Below the pieces are notes generated by a model that made no database searches, had not been told where the DNA came from, and was given only the letters and a program-made list of their open reading frames with translations. A stretch of DNA of 64,000 nucleotides from Pseudomonas sp. UBA6562. Its GTDB lineage: Bacteria; Pseudomonadota; Gammaproteobacteria; Pseudomonadales; Pseudomonadaceae. The DNA lies in assembly GCF_002434265.1 (NCBI RefSeq), contig NZ_DJJS01000008.1, positions 1 to 64,000 on the forward strand. The letters run 5' to 3'. The translations under genes were made by a program, and so were the position numbers. Below, in pieces: positions 17,472 to 24,102 of the stretch; position 1 is the stretch's first letter; the number at the start of each line of letters is the position of its first letter.

Positions 17472-17680
17472 GCTCTTCCCCGGCAAGGAAGCTCTTCCCC
17501 AAGCAGATCAATGATGCTGTAGGTGGAGGGCCACATTCTGGCGCCGTGCGATGCGGCCAGAGCCTTGTCGCGATAAAGCGCTACTGGGGGCGCTGGTTTG
17601 TACGAAAGATCGAGCCGATCGCTGCGGCAGTAAAGCGCGTAGCGGTACTCGCTAAGTTCGGGACGGAGTTCCATGCTCAT
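17468..17680 (-). CDS. Small phage protein between helicase and recombinase
   Basis: This 70-residue protein starts MSMELRPELSEYRYALYCRS at 17680, overlapping the dnaB stop by ATGA; it ends with ATGA overlap onto the recombinase. It has no recognised domain. The strict coupling on both sides supports a real gene. The start at 17758 would lie inside dnaB and is rejected. Confidence 0.55.
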   Translation of the reverse strand: MSMELRPELSEYRYALYCRSDRLDLSYKPAPPVALYRDKALAASHGARMWPSTYSIIDLLGEELPCRGRA

Positions 17681-19059
17681 GCTGCAGCCGTCCTTCCCGC
17701 ATAGCGAGCGGAAAGCGAGCGCTCTTTGGTCGGAGCTGCTTTCACTGGCGGCACCCAACTGGTCGACAGGTCTTCGAAGCGGTTGTACTGGCCAACAAAC
17801 GCAGCACGAACGGTGCCCGTCTCAATATCTCGACCCTTGCCGATGATGATTTCGGCAATTCCCTTGTACTCGCTGTTTTCGTGATAGACCTCGTCGCGGT
17901 ACACAAACAGGATCACATCGGCGTCTTGCTCGATAGCGCCAGATTCGCGCAGATCCGAGGGCACAGGGCGTTTGTTGGGACGCTTTTCGCACTCTCGGGA
18001 AAGCTGACTGAGCAGCACGACTGGAATACCCAACTCGCGGGCAATCAGCTTGCAGCCTCGGCTAATGCTGCTGACCTCTTCGGTACGGTTACCGCCCTCA
18101 CCTTCCATCAGCTGCAGGTAGTCGATAACCAGCAAGTCCAGCCCATGCTTGAGCTTGTGGCGGCGCGCCATCGAGCGGATACGGCCAACGGTTCCGATAG
18201 CCCTGTCAGCGATGAACAGTGGTGCTCGCTGAATCTTATGGGCTGCGGCCGCAAGCTGGCTCCCGTGGGACTGGCATGCCGCACCGCTCTTCACCAAATT
18301 CAGTGGAATTCGGCCCTCAGAGGCAACCGCGCGGTCGAGCAGCTGGCCCTTGCTCATTTCCAAGCTGACCACCAGGCAAGTCTTGTTCTGCTGGATCGCC
18401 GCATGCTGCGTGATGGCCATTGCCAGCGTCGTCTTGCCCATGCCCGGGCGTCCGGCAACGATGATCAGTTGCTCTGGCTGCAGGCCACCCAGCTTTTCAT
18501 CGAGATCCGCCAGGCCCGTGGACAGACCGATCAGGGTTTCACCTCGGCTCAGGCGGTCGTGCCGGTCCTGCCAGACCTCTACCTGCTGGGCGAGCAGATC
18601 GCTTGCCTTGACGACTTCGACCTCATCGCTACCAGCATCAATGGCCATCGCGGCGGCCTGGACTGCGGCAATTTTGGATTGCAAGTCGCCTGCGCCCTGG
18701 GCGATGTCGAGCGCTTGGCCGCTCAAGTCGTAAAGCGCCCGTTCGATGGCGCGGTCGTTCACGATACGGGCATACGCCCGGGCGTTGGCAACGCTTGGGG
18801 TGGCCTGCACCAGCTCTGCGCAGTAGGCCAACGCGTTGTCGCCGGTGTGCAACCGACCGATGTGCTCACCAACCGTCAACAGGTCGACAGCATTGCCGGT
18901 CGAATGCAGCTCGAGGATGGCGCGGAATACTTCGGCCGTCTCGGCGAAGTAGAACGATGTGGGGCTCAAGCCATCTGCGAGGATGTCAATCAGTTCCGGG
19001 CGTTGCAGCATCGCACCCAGCACGCCGTGTTCAGCCTCTGCGCTGTAGAGTTCACGCAC
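17677..19059 (-). CDS. Replicative DNA helicase, DnaB family (phage)
   Basis: This 460-residue hexameric helicase has an N-terminal DnaB domain (residues about 5-105) and a RecA-like domain with Walker A AGRPGMGKTT at 202-211 and Walker B LLVIDYLQLM. Then come VVLLSQLSRECEKRP and the DnaB motif DLRESGAIEQDAD. The phage carries its own helicase, as P22 gene 12 does, rather than a loader. The start is GTG at 19059, overlapping the replication-initiator gene by 8 nt. Confidence 0.95.
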   Translation of the reverse strand: MRELYSAEAEHGVLGAMLQRPELIDILADGLSPTSFYFAETAEVFRAILELHSTGNAVDLLTVGEHIGRLHTGDNALAYCAELVQATPSVANARAYARIVNDRAIERALYDLSGQALDIAQGAGDLQSKIAAVQAAAMAIDAGSDEVEVVKASDLLAQQVEVWQDRHDRLSRGETLIGLSTGLADLDEKLGGLQPEQLIIVAGRPGMGKTTLAMAITQHAAIQQNKTCLVVSLEMSKGQLLDRAVASEGRIPLNLVKSGAACQSHGSQLAAAAHKIQRAPLFIADRAIGTVGRIRSMARRHKLKHGLDLLVIDYLQLMEGEGGNRTEEVSSISRGCKLIARELGIPVVLLSQLSRECEKRPNKRPVPSDLRESGAIEQDADVILFVYRDEVYHENSEYKGIAEIIIGKGRDIETGTVRAAFVGQYNRFEDLSTSWVPPVKAAPTKERSLSARYAGRTAAA

Positions 19060-19753
19060 TGTAATTGCCCTCCACGACCTTGACGAAGTTACCAGCGTTG
19101 ATCAGCCAGTCGAACGTGGCGCGGAATGGCGCAATGCCTGGTTTGCCTTGGAGTCGGCCCATCAGGAAATCGGATTCGGCCACGGTCGCGAAATATTCGG
19201 TCCAGAAATCCAGGCTTTGGTGAACATCGCTCTGGACCCACCTAGCACGGACCTGCTTTTTGCGGGATTCGGATACAAGCACCACCGCTGGCAGCTGCGG
19301 AGTGAGCAATCGGTTAAACAGATTCACGATGTCTTGCACGGGGCATGACGGCGATCGCGAATCGCGATTGCCAGCAGGTGACGGTTCAATTGATGGTTCC
19401 TTTACGGTTCTGGGGGCAGCAGGTGCCGGGGTGGGGGGCATATCCTGCCGGGGCGGTGGGGCATCTGGTGCCGGGGGGCATTTAGTGCCGGGGGCATATG
19501 CTGCCGGGGTCAGGGTGTACCAAGTCGATCGGCCGAACCGTTGATGGCTTGCCAGGACATTCGCCTCTTCAAGCCAGCGAAGCGCATTGCGAACAGCACG
19601 TTCTGAGAGGCAGGTGCGGACGCCGATGGTAGCGAGAGAGGGCCAGCAAACACCGTCATCATTCGCGTTATCAGCGAGGGAAATCAGAACTGACTTCTGC
19701 GCAGGACTCATGCCCTGCAGTGGCCAACAGGCGGTCATCAGAATGGTGCTCAT
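19052..19753 (-). CDS. Phage replication initiator, O-like, with winged helix N-terminus
   Basis: This 233-residue protein has an N-terminal helix-turn-helix (residues about 15-75: LISLADNANDDGVCWPSLATIGVRTCLSERAVRNALRW in part). A Pro-rich linker of about 45 residues follows (KCPPAPDAPPPRQ, MPPTPAPAAP), then a helical C-terminal domain. As with lambda O, the DNA encoding the linker contains iteron-like repeats (19425-19509), so the origin probably lies inside the gene. It is followed directly by the dnaB gene it should recruit. Confidence 0.8.
   Translation of the reverse strand: MSTILMTACWPLQGMSPAQKSVLISLADNANDDGVCWPSLATIGVRTCLSERAVRNALRWLEEANVLASHQRFGRSTWYTLTPAAYAPGTKCPPAPDAPPPRQDMPPTPAPAAPRTVKEPSIEPSPAGNRDSRSPSCPVQDIVNLFNRLLTPQLPAVVLVSESRKKQVRARWVQSDVHQSLDFWTEYFATVAESDFLMGRLQGKPGIAPFRATFDWLINAGNFVKVVEGNYSA
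19425..19509. repeat. Iteron-like repeats, candidate phage replication origin
   Basis: Five plus-strand copies of GCCGGGG start at 19425, 19447, 19470, 19487 and 19503, spaced 22, 23, 17 and 16 bases. Each is followed by a GGGCAT or similar segment. They lie in the Pro-rich linker of the initiator gene. Lambda and P22 place their origin iterons in the same part of their initiator genes. A coding cause (Pro codons) is a competing explanation. Confidence 0.55.
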
Positions 19754-19818
19754 AGATGAATCCCAGGTGCAGGGATGCGCTCAGGCAATGTGTTGCCTGC
19801 GTCGTGTTTGATGGGCAT
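19750..19818 (-). CDS. Possible 22-residue leader peptide before the initiator gene
   Basis: An ATG at 19818 opens a 22-codon frame (MPIKHDAGNTLPERIPAPGI then HL) whose stop overlaps the initiator ATG by ATGA. The ribosome site is weak. No cII gene fits the 238-base gap between cro and the initiator, so this is the only frame joined to the initiator. Confidence 0.25.
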   Translation of the reverse strand: MPIKHDAGNTLPERIPAPGIHL

Positions 19819-19821
19819 AAT
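19793..19821 (+). promoter_or_regulatory. Promoter opposing the cro-replication operon
   Basis: The -35 box TTGCCT (19793-19798), a 17-base spacer and the -10 box CATAAT (19816-19821; five of six matches) point rightward, against the lytic operon. Transcription would start near 19828. Confidence 0.55.
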
Positions 19822-19827
19822 TCGTCT

Positions 19828-19872
19828 CGATGTGATGTTGAAGAAGCCGCCCTGCCAGGCGGTTTTTTTGTG
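19828..19872 (+). ncRNA. Candidate OOP-like small RNA, about 45 nt
   Basis: Downstream of the promoter at 19793-19821 lies a stem CCGCC/GGCGG (about 19847-19863, loop CTGCCA) followed by seven T residues, a strong factor-independent terminator on the plus strand. No plus-strand gene ends here. A short transcript between cro and the initiator gene, antisense to the operon, is the layout of lambda OOP RNA. Confidence 0.5.
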
Positions 19873-19991
19873 TCTGCGATTCGGGTACTGGATGAAATCC
19901 CAGTCGTGTTGAGCATCTTTCTAAACGGCAGCACTGGCCGCAAAATTCGATTGAACAGGGCGGCGGTGCCTGGCCGTATCAGCTCACTGAG

Positions 19992-20213
19992 TCACGCAGC
20001 TGATAGTGCGTCGGCGGGTGGGAACACCTCATCGAGGGTCACGCCAGCACCATGGCTGTTGAAGGCGGCCACGATTTTTCGGCACTCCTCAAGGCCAGGC
20101 TTTCGACGCTCGTTTTCGTAATGGGCGATCGCGCTCTGCGTCACACCAACCGCAACGGCCAGCGCGGCCTGGGTCATGCGCAAGCGTTCGCGGATGTTCT
20201 TGATGTTTGACAT
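19992..20213 (-). CDS. Cro-type repressor, helix-turn-helix
   Basis: This 73-residue protein is a single HTH_XRE domain (NIRERLRMTQAALAVAVG, TQSAIAHYENERRKPG). It is transcribed leftward, divergently from cI, and heads the lytic operon. Its promoter carries a CI-type operator. It should shut off cI and early transcription once the lytic cycle has begun. Confidence 0.85.
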   Translation of the reverse strand: MSNIKNIRERLRMTQAALAVAVGVTQSAIAHYENERRKPGLEECRKIVAAFNSHGAGVTLDEVFPPADALSAA

Positions 20214-20239
20214 AGAGGGTCTCCGGTAGCGTGCAGCCG

Positions 20240-20268
20240 ATATTACGTTTGGTAATGCTTCACTGCAA
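20240..20268 (-). promoter_or_regulatory. cro promoter with embedded 15-bp operator
   Basis: Read on the minus strand: -35 TTGCAG (20263-20268), a 17-base spacer and -10 TAATAT (20240-20245). The operator ATTACGTTTGGTAAT (20242-20256) covers the -10 box and part of the spacer. Repressor there would block the lytic promoter. Confidence 0.75.
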
Positions 20269-20309
20269 GAGACATTACGCCCTGTCAGTGGGCGGGAACC
20301 ACACAGGCC

Positions 20310-20324
20310 GTAATAATTACCGGA
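20310..20324 (+). promoter_or_regulatory. cI maintenance promoter -10 region, leaderless start
   Basis: The -10-like TAATAAT (20311-20317) lies 6 bases before the cI ATG at 20324, so RNA should begin at or next to the start codon. No Shine-Dalgarno sequence is visible. GTAATAATTAC (20310-20320) is also an operator-like palindrome. No good -35 is seen, as expected for a promoter that needs activation by bound repressor. Confidence 0.45.
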
Positions 20325-20971
20325 TGAAAAAATGGTACGAGCTGGCTAGAGCCAGGATGAAAGAACGCCAGATCACCCAGGAGAAGCTCGCCGAACACAT
20401 GGGCGTTAGCCAGGGTGGTGTCGCCCATTGGCTAAGCGGTCGCAGAGAGCCTTCCCTTGAGGTCATTGGTCAAGTGCTGAGCTATTTAGGCCTTCCTCAA
20501 ATGGGTATTGAAATGGGCATTCATCCTGATTCGAATGTCCAAATGGCCCCCCAGCCGTCGCGGTCGTTTAGTTATCCAGAAATCAGTTGGGTTCAAGCAG
20601 GTATCGCCAGGGAAGCTACAGAAGTGTTGAACGTTGCATTGTGCCCTCATCATTCCTCTGACGTATGGGCCGGGGACGATGCTTTCTGGCTTAGGGTTAC
20701 AGGCAGCTCGATGACTTCAACGTCTGGGCCGTCCTTCCCAGAAGGGACATTGATTTTAGTTGCCCCCGACATAGAGCCGCGCCCAGGACAGTTTGTGGTC
20801 GCGCGCATGCTTACGACCAACGAAGCGACGTTTAAGCAGTTGGTCCGTGATGCGGGTGACCTGTACCTTCGCCCATTGAACCACGCTTACAGCACGAAGC
20901 TCCTCGATGAATCGTGGGAGATCGTGGGCACTGTGCTTGATGGGAAGATGCCTACAGCAGTGTTCGTCTAA
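20324..20971 (+). CDS. CI-type phage repressor with S24 self-cleavage domain
   Basis: The gene encodes 215 residues from ATG at 20324; the open frame from 20231 crosses the operators and is not used. Residues about 12-65 form an HTH (ITQEKLAEHMGVSQGGVAHWL). The C-terminal peptidase S24 domain has the cleavage site Ala-Gly in VQAGIA, the nucleophile Ser in TGSSM and the Lys in ATFKQL. RecA-stimulated self-cleavage after DNA damage would induce the prophage. A terminator follows at 20996-21020. Confidence 0.93.
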   Translation: MKKWYELARARMKERQITQEKLAEHMGVSQGGVAHWLSGRREPSLEVIGQVLSYLGLPQMGIEMGIHPDSNVQMAPQPSRSFSYPEISWVQAGIAREATEVLNVALCPHHSSDVWAGDDAFWLRVTGSSMTSTSGPSFPEGTLILVAPDIEPRPGQFVVARMLTTNEATFKQLVRDAGDLYLRPLNHAYSTKLLDESWEIVGTVLDGKMPTAVFV

Positions 20972-20995
20972 TGGTCTGAACACCAAACAGTACAA

Positions 20996-21020
20996 AGCCC
21001 GCTTATAGCGGGTTTTTTTA
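20996..21020 (+). terminator. cI terminator
   Basis: CCCGC (20998-21002), loop TTATA and GCGGG (21008-21012) are followed by seven T residues. The stem starts about 25 bases after the cI stop. Confidence 0.85.
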
Positions 21021-21036
21021 TGCCTACCGAAAAAAC

Positions 21037-21078
21037 ATTACGGAGGGTATTGACCTGTAATATTACGAAGCGTAATGT
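21037..21078 (+). promoter_or_regulatory. Rightward early promoter with two CI-type operators
   Basis: Operators ATTACGGAGGGTATT (21037-21051, one arm base off) and ATTACGAAGCGTAAT (21062-21076, perfect) share the ATTAC-N5-GTAAT pattern of the cro operator. Between and over them lie -35 TTGACC (21050-21055), a 17-base spacer and a poor -10 TAATGT (21073-21078). This is the counterpart of lambda OL/PL and should drive csrA and following genes. Confidence 0.7.
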
Positions 21079-21079
21079 T

Positions 21080-21498
21080 TCTTCACCGAGCCGCTACAAG
21101 GCTCGAAGGCTGTAAAGCCACTGCTCTTTAAATAACCAGACGTGACCCTCTCGACGCACCCAGGCCATCACCTGGGTAGGAACAAGCTAAGTCGTCGACC
21201 ACGCCAGTTAGGACTGGCCCACGCCCGGCTCTGGATACCGGGCCAACACGACCCGTTGGTGCATCTGGACCCAGCGGCCACCGTGCTGCGCTGTTAGCGC
21301 TCCCTGCCGGGGCCGAGATTAGGCGCTCTACCGGCATAGCGCGAAGCAGCGAGCAGTAATGCCCACTAGGGTGGCGAGTAACCCTGCATCGACAGCCAGA
21401 ACAATAACCAGCGACCGACGCCAGCAGCGGGTCGCTGAGGTTTCACCGATTGGCCTGCTCACGCGGGCCAGACGGGAAACCAACCAAGGAGTAGGACC
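21080..21498 (+). other. Hairpin-rich 5' leader before csrA, no gene seen
   Basis: No convincing coding frame is present. At least seven local stems follow one another: CGAGCC/GGCTCG (21087-21105), ACCCAGG/CCTGGGT (21158-21177), GCCCGG/CCGGGC (21223-21243), CCAAC/GTTGG (21243-21259), GCGCT/AGCGC (21323-21342), AGGGT/ACCCT (21368-21385) and AGCGACC/GGTCGCT (21410-21436). Such a leader could be an antitermination RNA, a processed small RNA or a packed control region. Confidence 0.5.
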
Positions 21499-21690
21499 AT
21501 GCTGATACTGACCCGCAAGGCAGGCGAAACCATCGTGATCAACGACAACATCCGCGTCACGGTGCTGCAGATGAATGGCGGCCAAGTCCGAATCGGCATC
21601 GAGGCGCCAGCCGAGATAGCCGTACACCGCAGCGAGGTACACGAACGCATCAAGGCCCAAGCTGAGGCCGCTGCCGACGCTGTCGCCTGA
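21499..21690 (+). CDS. csrA: Phage-encoded CsrA/RsmA-type RNA-binding regulator
   Basis: This 63-residue protein starts MLILTRKAGETIVINDNIRV. It has the Arg6 equivalent in LTRKAGE and the C-terminal VHRSEVHERI that forms the RNA-binding surface with Arg44-equivalent VHRSE. CsrA dimers bind GGA motifs in mRNA leaders and change translation. The ribosome site AAGGAGTAGGA holds two GGA motifs, so self-repression is plausible. Being under CI-type operators, it should act in the host at induction or early infection. Confidence 0.93.
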   Translation: MLILTRKAGETIVINDNIRVTVLQMNGGQVRIGIEAPAEIAVHRSEVHERIKAQAEAAADAVA

Positions 21691-21866
21691 CCCAGTTCCA
21701 CTTGCTGGCCTTGGCAACAGGGGCAGACGGGAAATGAATCCTGACCGGGGTTAGCCGGCCGCTGGACTCCCAAGCGCATAAAGGGATAGCCCTTCCGCAT
21801 GACGGGCTCAATGGTTGTGCGGTGACAGCCGGAAAGACGGCCCGACGGCCTGCTCCCCATCGCAGG

Positions 21867-21999
21867 CCGCATCGGGGTGTGATTTGTTTGCCCTGCGATG
21901 CACAGGCCCTGAGAAGGGAAGCGGAGCAGAGGAATATGGGAGGCGAAAGCCAGCAAGCCGGGCAGCCCAGACCGGACGACAGATCACACCCCGATGCGG
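21867..21999 (+). ncRNA. Candidate structured RNA closed by a 17-bp stem
   Basis: CCGCATCGGGGTGTGAT (21867-21883) and its perfect reverse complement (21983-21999) close a loop of about 99 bases. Inside are two hairpins with GNRA-type loops, CCCT-GAGA-AGGG (about 21907-21918) and GGC-GAAA-GCC (about 21942-21951), and several GGA motifs. GNRA loops and a long closing stem are common in folded RNAs. The strand is inferred from the operon. Confidence 0.4.
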
Positions 22000-22054
22000 A
22001 CGATTCTGCACCGCGCAAAGCGACCCCCTGCACCACCCTCCCCCAACAACCATC

Positions 22055-22130
22055 GACTGCATTGGCAGGCGCCAGGCTGGCTTTTCACGCCCAGTTTGGT
22101 CACTGCGTCTGGCGCCTGACCAATGCAGTC
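22055..22130. repeat. Long inverted repeat just before the LuxR-like gene
   Basis: Arms of 21 and 22 bases (22055-22075 and 22109-22130) are reverse complements apart from one inserted base, with a 33-base loop. The right arm ends 14 bases before the ATG at 22145, so RNA folding could affect translation. Confidence 0.7.
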
Positions 22131-22144
22131 CCCCGAGATGATTC

Positions 22145-22528
22145 ATGGAAAAGATCACCTGCGGTACATGGACTGGCCAGCTCGGACAGGCGCTGGCACC
22201 TCGCGAACTGGAGGCCCTGCTGTGGGTCGCCCAGGGCCTGACCACCAAGGAAATCGCGCGACGCATGGGCATCAGCCCTGGTACCGCCGCTAACCGCATC
22301 GAGACGGTGCTATACAAGCTTGAGGTCGGACGCCGCATTGAGGCAGTCACAAAGGCTATGGGCCGTCAACTAATCAGCCCATTATGCATCGCACTGGCCG
22401 GCCTAATGGCCGTGCATGCCGCCCTGGGCGACACCGACCCCGTGCGCCGCGACCGCCGCGTCCCGGAACGCCGCTTCGCCGAAACCCGAATCACTCGAAA
22501 GGCCGAGGCAATCGAGTTTCATCTCTAA
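22145..22528 (+). CDS. LuxR-type helix-turn-helix protein of the prophage
   Basis: This 127-residue protein has a GerE/LuxR DNA-binding domain at residues about 14-75 (LAPRELEALLWVAQGLTTKE, RRMGISPGTAANRIETVLYK). It has no receiver or autoinducer domain. The C-terminal part holds one hydrophobic stretch (LISPLCIALAGLMAVHAALG) and an Arg-rich tail, so it may touch the membrane. It is in the csrA operon. The target is unknown. Confidence 0.75.
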   Translation: MEKITCGTWTGQLGQALAPRELEALLWVAQGLTTKEIARRMGISPGTAANRIETVLYKLEVGRRIEAVTKAMGRQLISPLCIALAGLMAVHAALGDTDPVRRDRRVPERRFAETRITRKAEAIEFHL

Positions 22529-22546
22529 ATCAAACAAGGATTAACT

Positions 22547-22801
22547 ATGCACCCTGCCATGCAGCAGCGCGTTGAGGTCTTGGCCGCTTTGCGCGAGCGG
22601 ACCACTAGGGTAACGGTCGACTTTAATAGTAAAATCGCGCTTAAGGCGACGGGGCCGAATCAATTTTTCAGGGTCGTTGCCAAAGGCAAGGCCTGGCACA
22701 TAGTCGATATGATCACGGGCAAGACATTCGGCTTTTGCTTCACCTACAGAGCGGCTTTGCGCTTTATCGATGCACTTGAACTCGCTAAATCGAGCAGATA
22801 G
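22547..22801 (+). CDS. Small phage protein of unknown function
   Basis: This 84-residue basic protein starts MHPAMQQRVEVLAALRERTT with a ribosome site AAGGATT. The middle (FFRVVAKGKAWHIVDMITGK) is strand-rich. It has no recognised family. It follows the LuxR-like gene by 18 bases in the same operon. Confidence 0.6.
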   Translation: MHPAMQQRVEVLAALRERTTRVTVDFNSKIALKATGPNQFFRVVAKGKAWHIVDMITGKTFGFCFTYRAALRFIDALELAKSSR

Positions 22802-22808
22802 CTGCAAC

Positions 22809-22880
22809 ATGGCAAAAGATGATTTAGAACGAATTGCTGAACTGACACATTGGTGCCTATATTACAGCGCAATCCAATGA
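22809..22880 (+). CDS. Possible 23-residue peptide, doubtful
   Basis: An ATG frame encodes MAKDDLERIAELTHWCLYYS then AIQ. No Shine-Dalgarno sequence is visible. It might be a real tiny phage peptide or the broken start of a lost gene. Confidence 0.2.
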   Translation: MAKDDLERIAELTHWCLYYSAIQ

Positions 22881-22932
22881 GTGATCCTGGCACAAACAAA
22901 GACTGGACCCGCAATCGCGGACCCAGCCAACT

Positions 22933-22966
22933 AAAGCTGCTTTGAAGCATGCAATGTAGCTTTTTT
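22933..22966 (+). terminator. Terminator of the csrA-LuxR operon
   Basis: AAAGCT and AGCTTT form the outer stem, with GCTTTGAAGC nested inside, followed by TTTATT on the plus strand. It separates the operon from the convergent ParA-like gene. Confidence 0.6.
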
Positions 22967-22968
22967 AT

Positions 22969-24102
22969 TCAAAGTAGCTTTGACACATGGCGTAGTCGAC
23001 GCTGGTACCCTTCAAGCTGATTCGGCGTGCCACCAGTTCTATTTAAATGGTAACTTTTATTAGAACCAGGCTCTGGGTAGTTTCTGCCTAACTGAAGCGA
23101 CTGTAATTCTACACCATTATAATCACAAATCAGCCCAAGTCGACGCATATCCCAAAGGTGCTCATGATTTGGAAATCTTGCGACATTGTAAAGATCGGCT
23201 TCCGCCTCTACCTTATCTGTAATTGAGTTGATGGTCTGACGATGCAAACGTTGAGGATCCGTATAGCTTTGACCCCCGCTTAGTCGATATGGGTTGGTCA
23301 TATTTGCAATTAGCAAAAACGGCTCCGCCATTTCGAGAGTTGGAACCAGCATAGGGTTGCCACGGTAGTCGAACCATGGATTTGGATAGCGCGACTGTTC
23401 GTCTCCAACGAAACGCTTAAGACCCGAAACCGGCTCAAACATAAATTCAAGGCTTCGCAAAACTGCGAATTGGCTGGCTTGCGAGTTTGGAGAGTAGGCC
23501 GTTACCCAGTGCTCAGCTGCCAATAGCCCCATATGGGTAGTGATCACGTTGAAGTATGGATCAGTGTCTATGATCACTATCGCGTCATTACCGGGCGTCA
23601 GCTGGTCCACCCCATGCTTGATAAAGGAGCGAATTAAGAGGTATTGAGAAAATTCTGGGCCGGTTGGTGCACGCCCAGCTCGACGAGGAGGCTGAGGTAA
23701 CTGCTCGATTAAAGCAATGGTTCTTTCTAAGTCGAAATCACCCGAAAGCAAACGAATATTATCCGGAAGATCCTCTGCCCCCTCACCCCTGTGATCGTTG
23801 GGCTTTATTATATAATCCCTAATATCTGGCCATCCATGCCCGGTGGGCACATTATTTAAGCAATCAGAAAGATAAGATTGCACTGTTTTTCTTGGAGAAC
23901 CGCCCATCAAAGCAAGAATGCTCTCCTCACCTCCATTATGCCCCCCACCCAGTAACATTCTGGACACATCACATTGAGGACTAAGGTCAATCACATAAAC
24001 AGTTTTCTTGGGGTTTTCGTGTGCAGCAGAACATGCCAACTGAAAGCTCAGCGTTGACTTCCCGATGCCACCCTTGTTAGCCCAAACAACATAACTTGAC
24101 AT
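22969..24102 (-). CDS. Solitary ParA/MinD-type ATPase, prophage moron
   Basis: This 377-residue protein has the deviant Walker A KGGIGKST at residues 10-17 (signature Lys10), a Walker A' region VYVIDLSPQCDVS and a Walker B VIIDTDPYFN. The following LLAAEHWVTAYSPNSQ segment is typical of the fold. After residue 240 it carries a long C-terminal part with no recognised domain. It has no ParB partner or parS-like repeat nearby. It points against its neighbours and is much richer in A+T, so it was probably gained separately. A defence, exclusion or lysogen-fitness role is possible but unproven. Confidence 0.75.
   Translation of the reverse strand: MSSYVVWANKGGIGKSTLSFQLACSAAHENPKKTVYVIDLSPQCDVSRMLLGGGHNGGEESILALMGGSPRKTVQSYLSDCLNNVPTGHGWPDIRDYIIKPNDHRGEGAEDLPDNIRLLSGDFDLERTIALIEQLPQPPRRAGRAPTGPEFSQYLLIRSFIKHGVDQLTPGNDAIVIIDTDPYFNVITTHMGLLAAEHWVTAYSPNSQASQFAVLRSLEFMFEPVSGLKRFVGDEQSRYPNPWFDYRGNPMLVPTLEMAEPFLLIANMTNPYRLSGGQSYTDPQRLHRQTINSITDKVEAEADLYNVARFPNHEHLWDMRRLGLICDYNGVELQSLQLGRNYPEPGSNKSYHLNRTGGTPNQLEGYQRRLRHVSKLL

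Larger units (their letters stand above)
21691..22144 (+). other. 454-base noncoding region between csrA and the LuxR-like gene
   Basis: No gene is supported on either strand. It contains AAGGG/CCCTT (21781-21794), the 17-bp inverted repeat described under 21867-21999 and the long hairpin at 22055-22130. An 11-base segment CAGACGGGAAA occurs here (near 21724) and also before csrA (near 21469). Confidence 0.5.

Noticed and set aside
17881..19083. 400-codon open frame on the plus strand
   Set aside because: Antisense to dnaB and no recognisable domain.
19671..19943. 90-codon frame as a possible cII
   Set aside because: No helix-turn-helix, overlaps the initiator gene by 83 bases and has shadow composition.
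21867..22130. Insertion sequence or CRISPR from the inverted repeats
   Set aside because: No transposase, no direct repeats with spacers; the repeats fit RNA hairpins in a transcribed region.
22969..24102. ParA-like gene as a plasmid partition system
   Set aside because: No ParB, no parS repeats, and the prophage is integrated with a full integrase.
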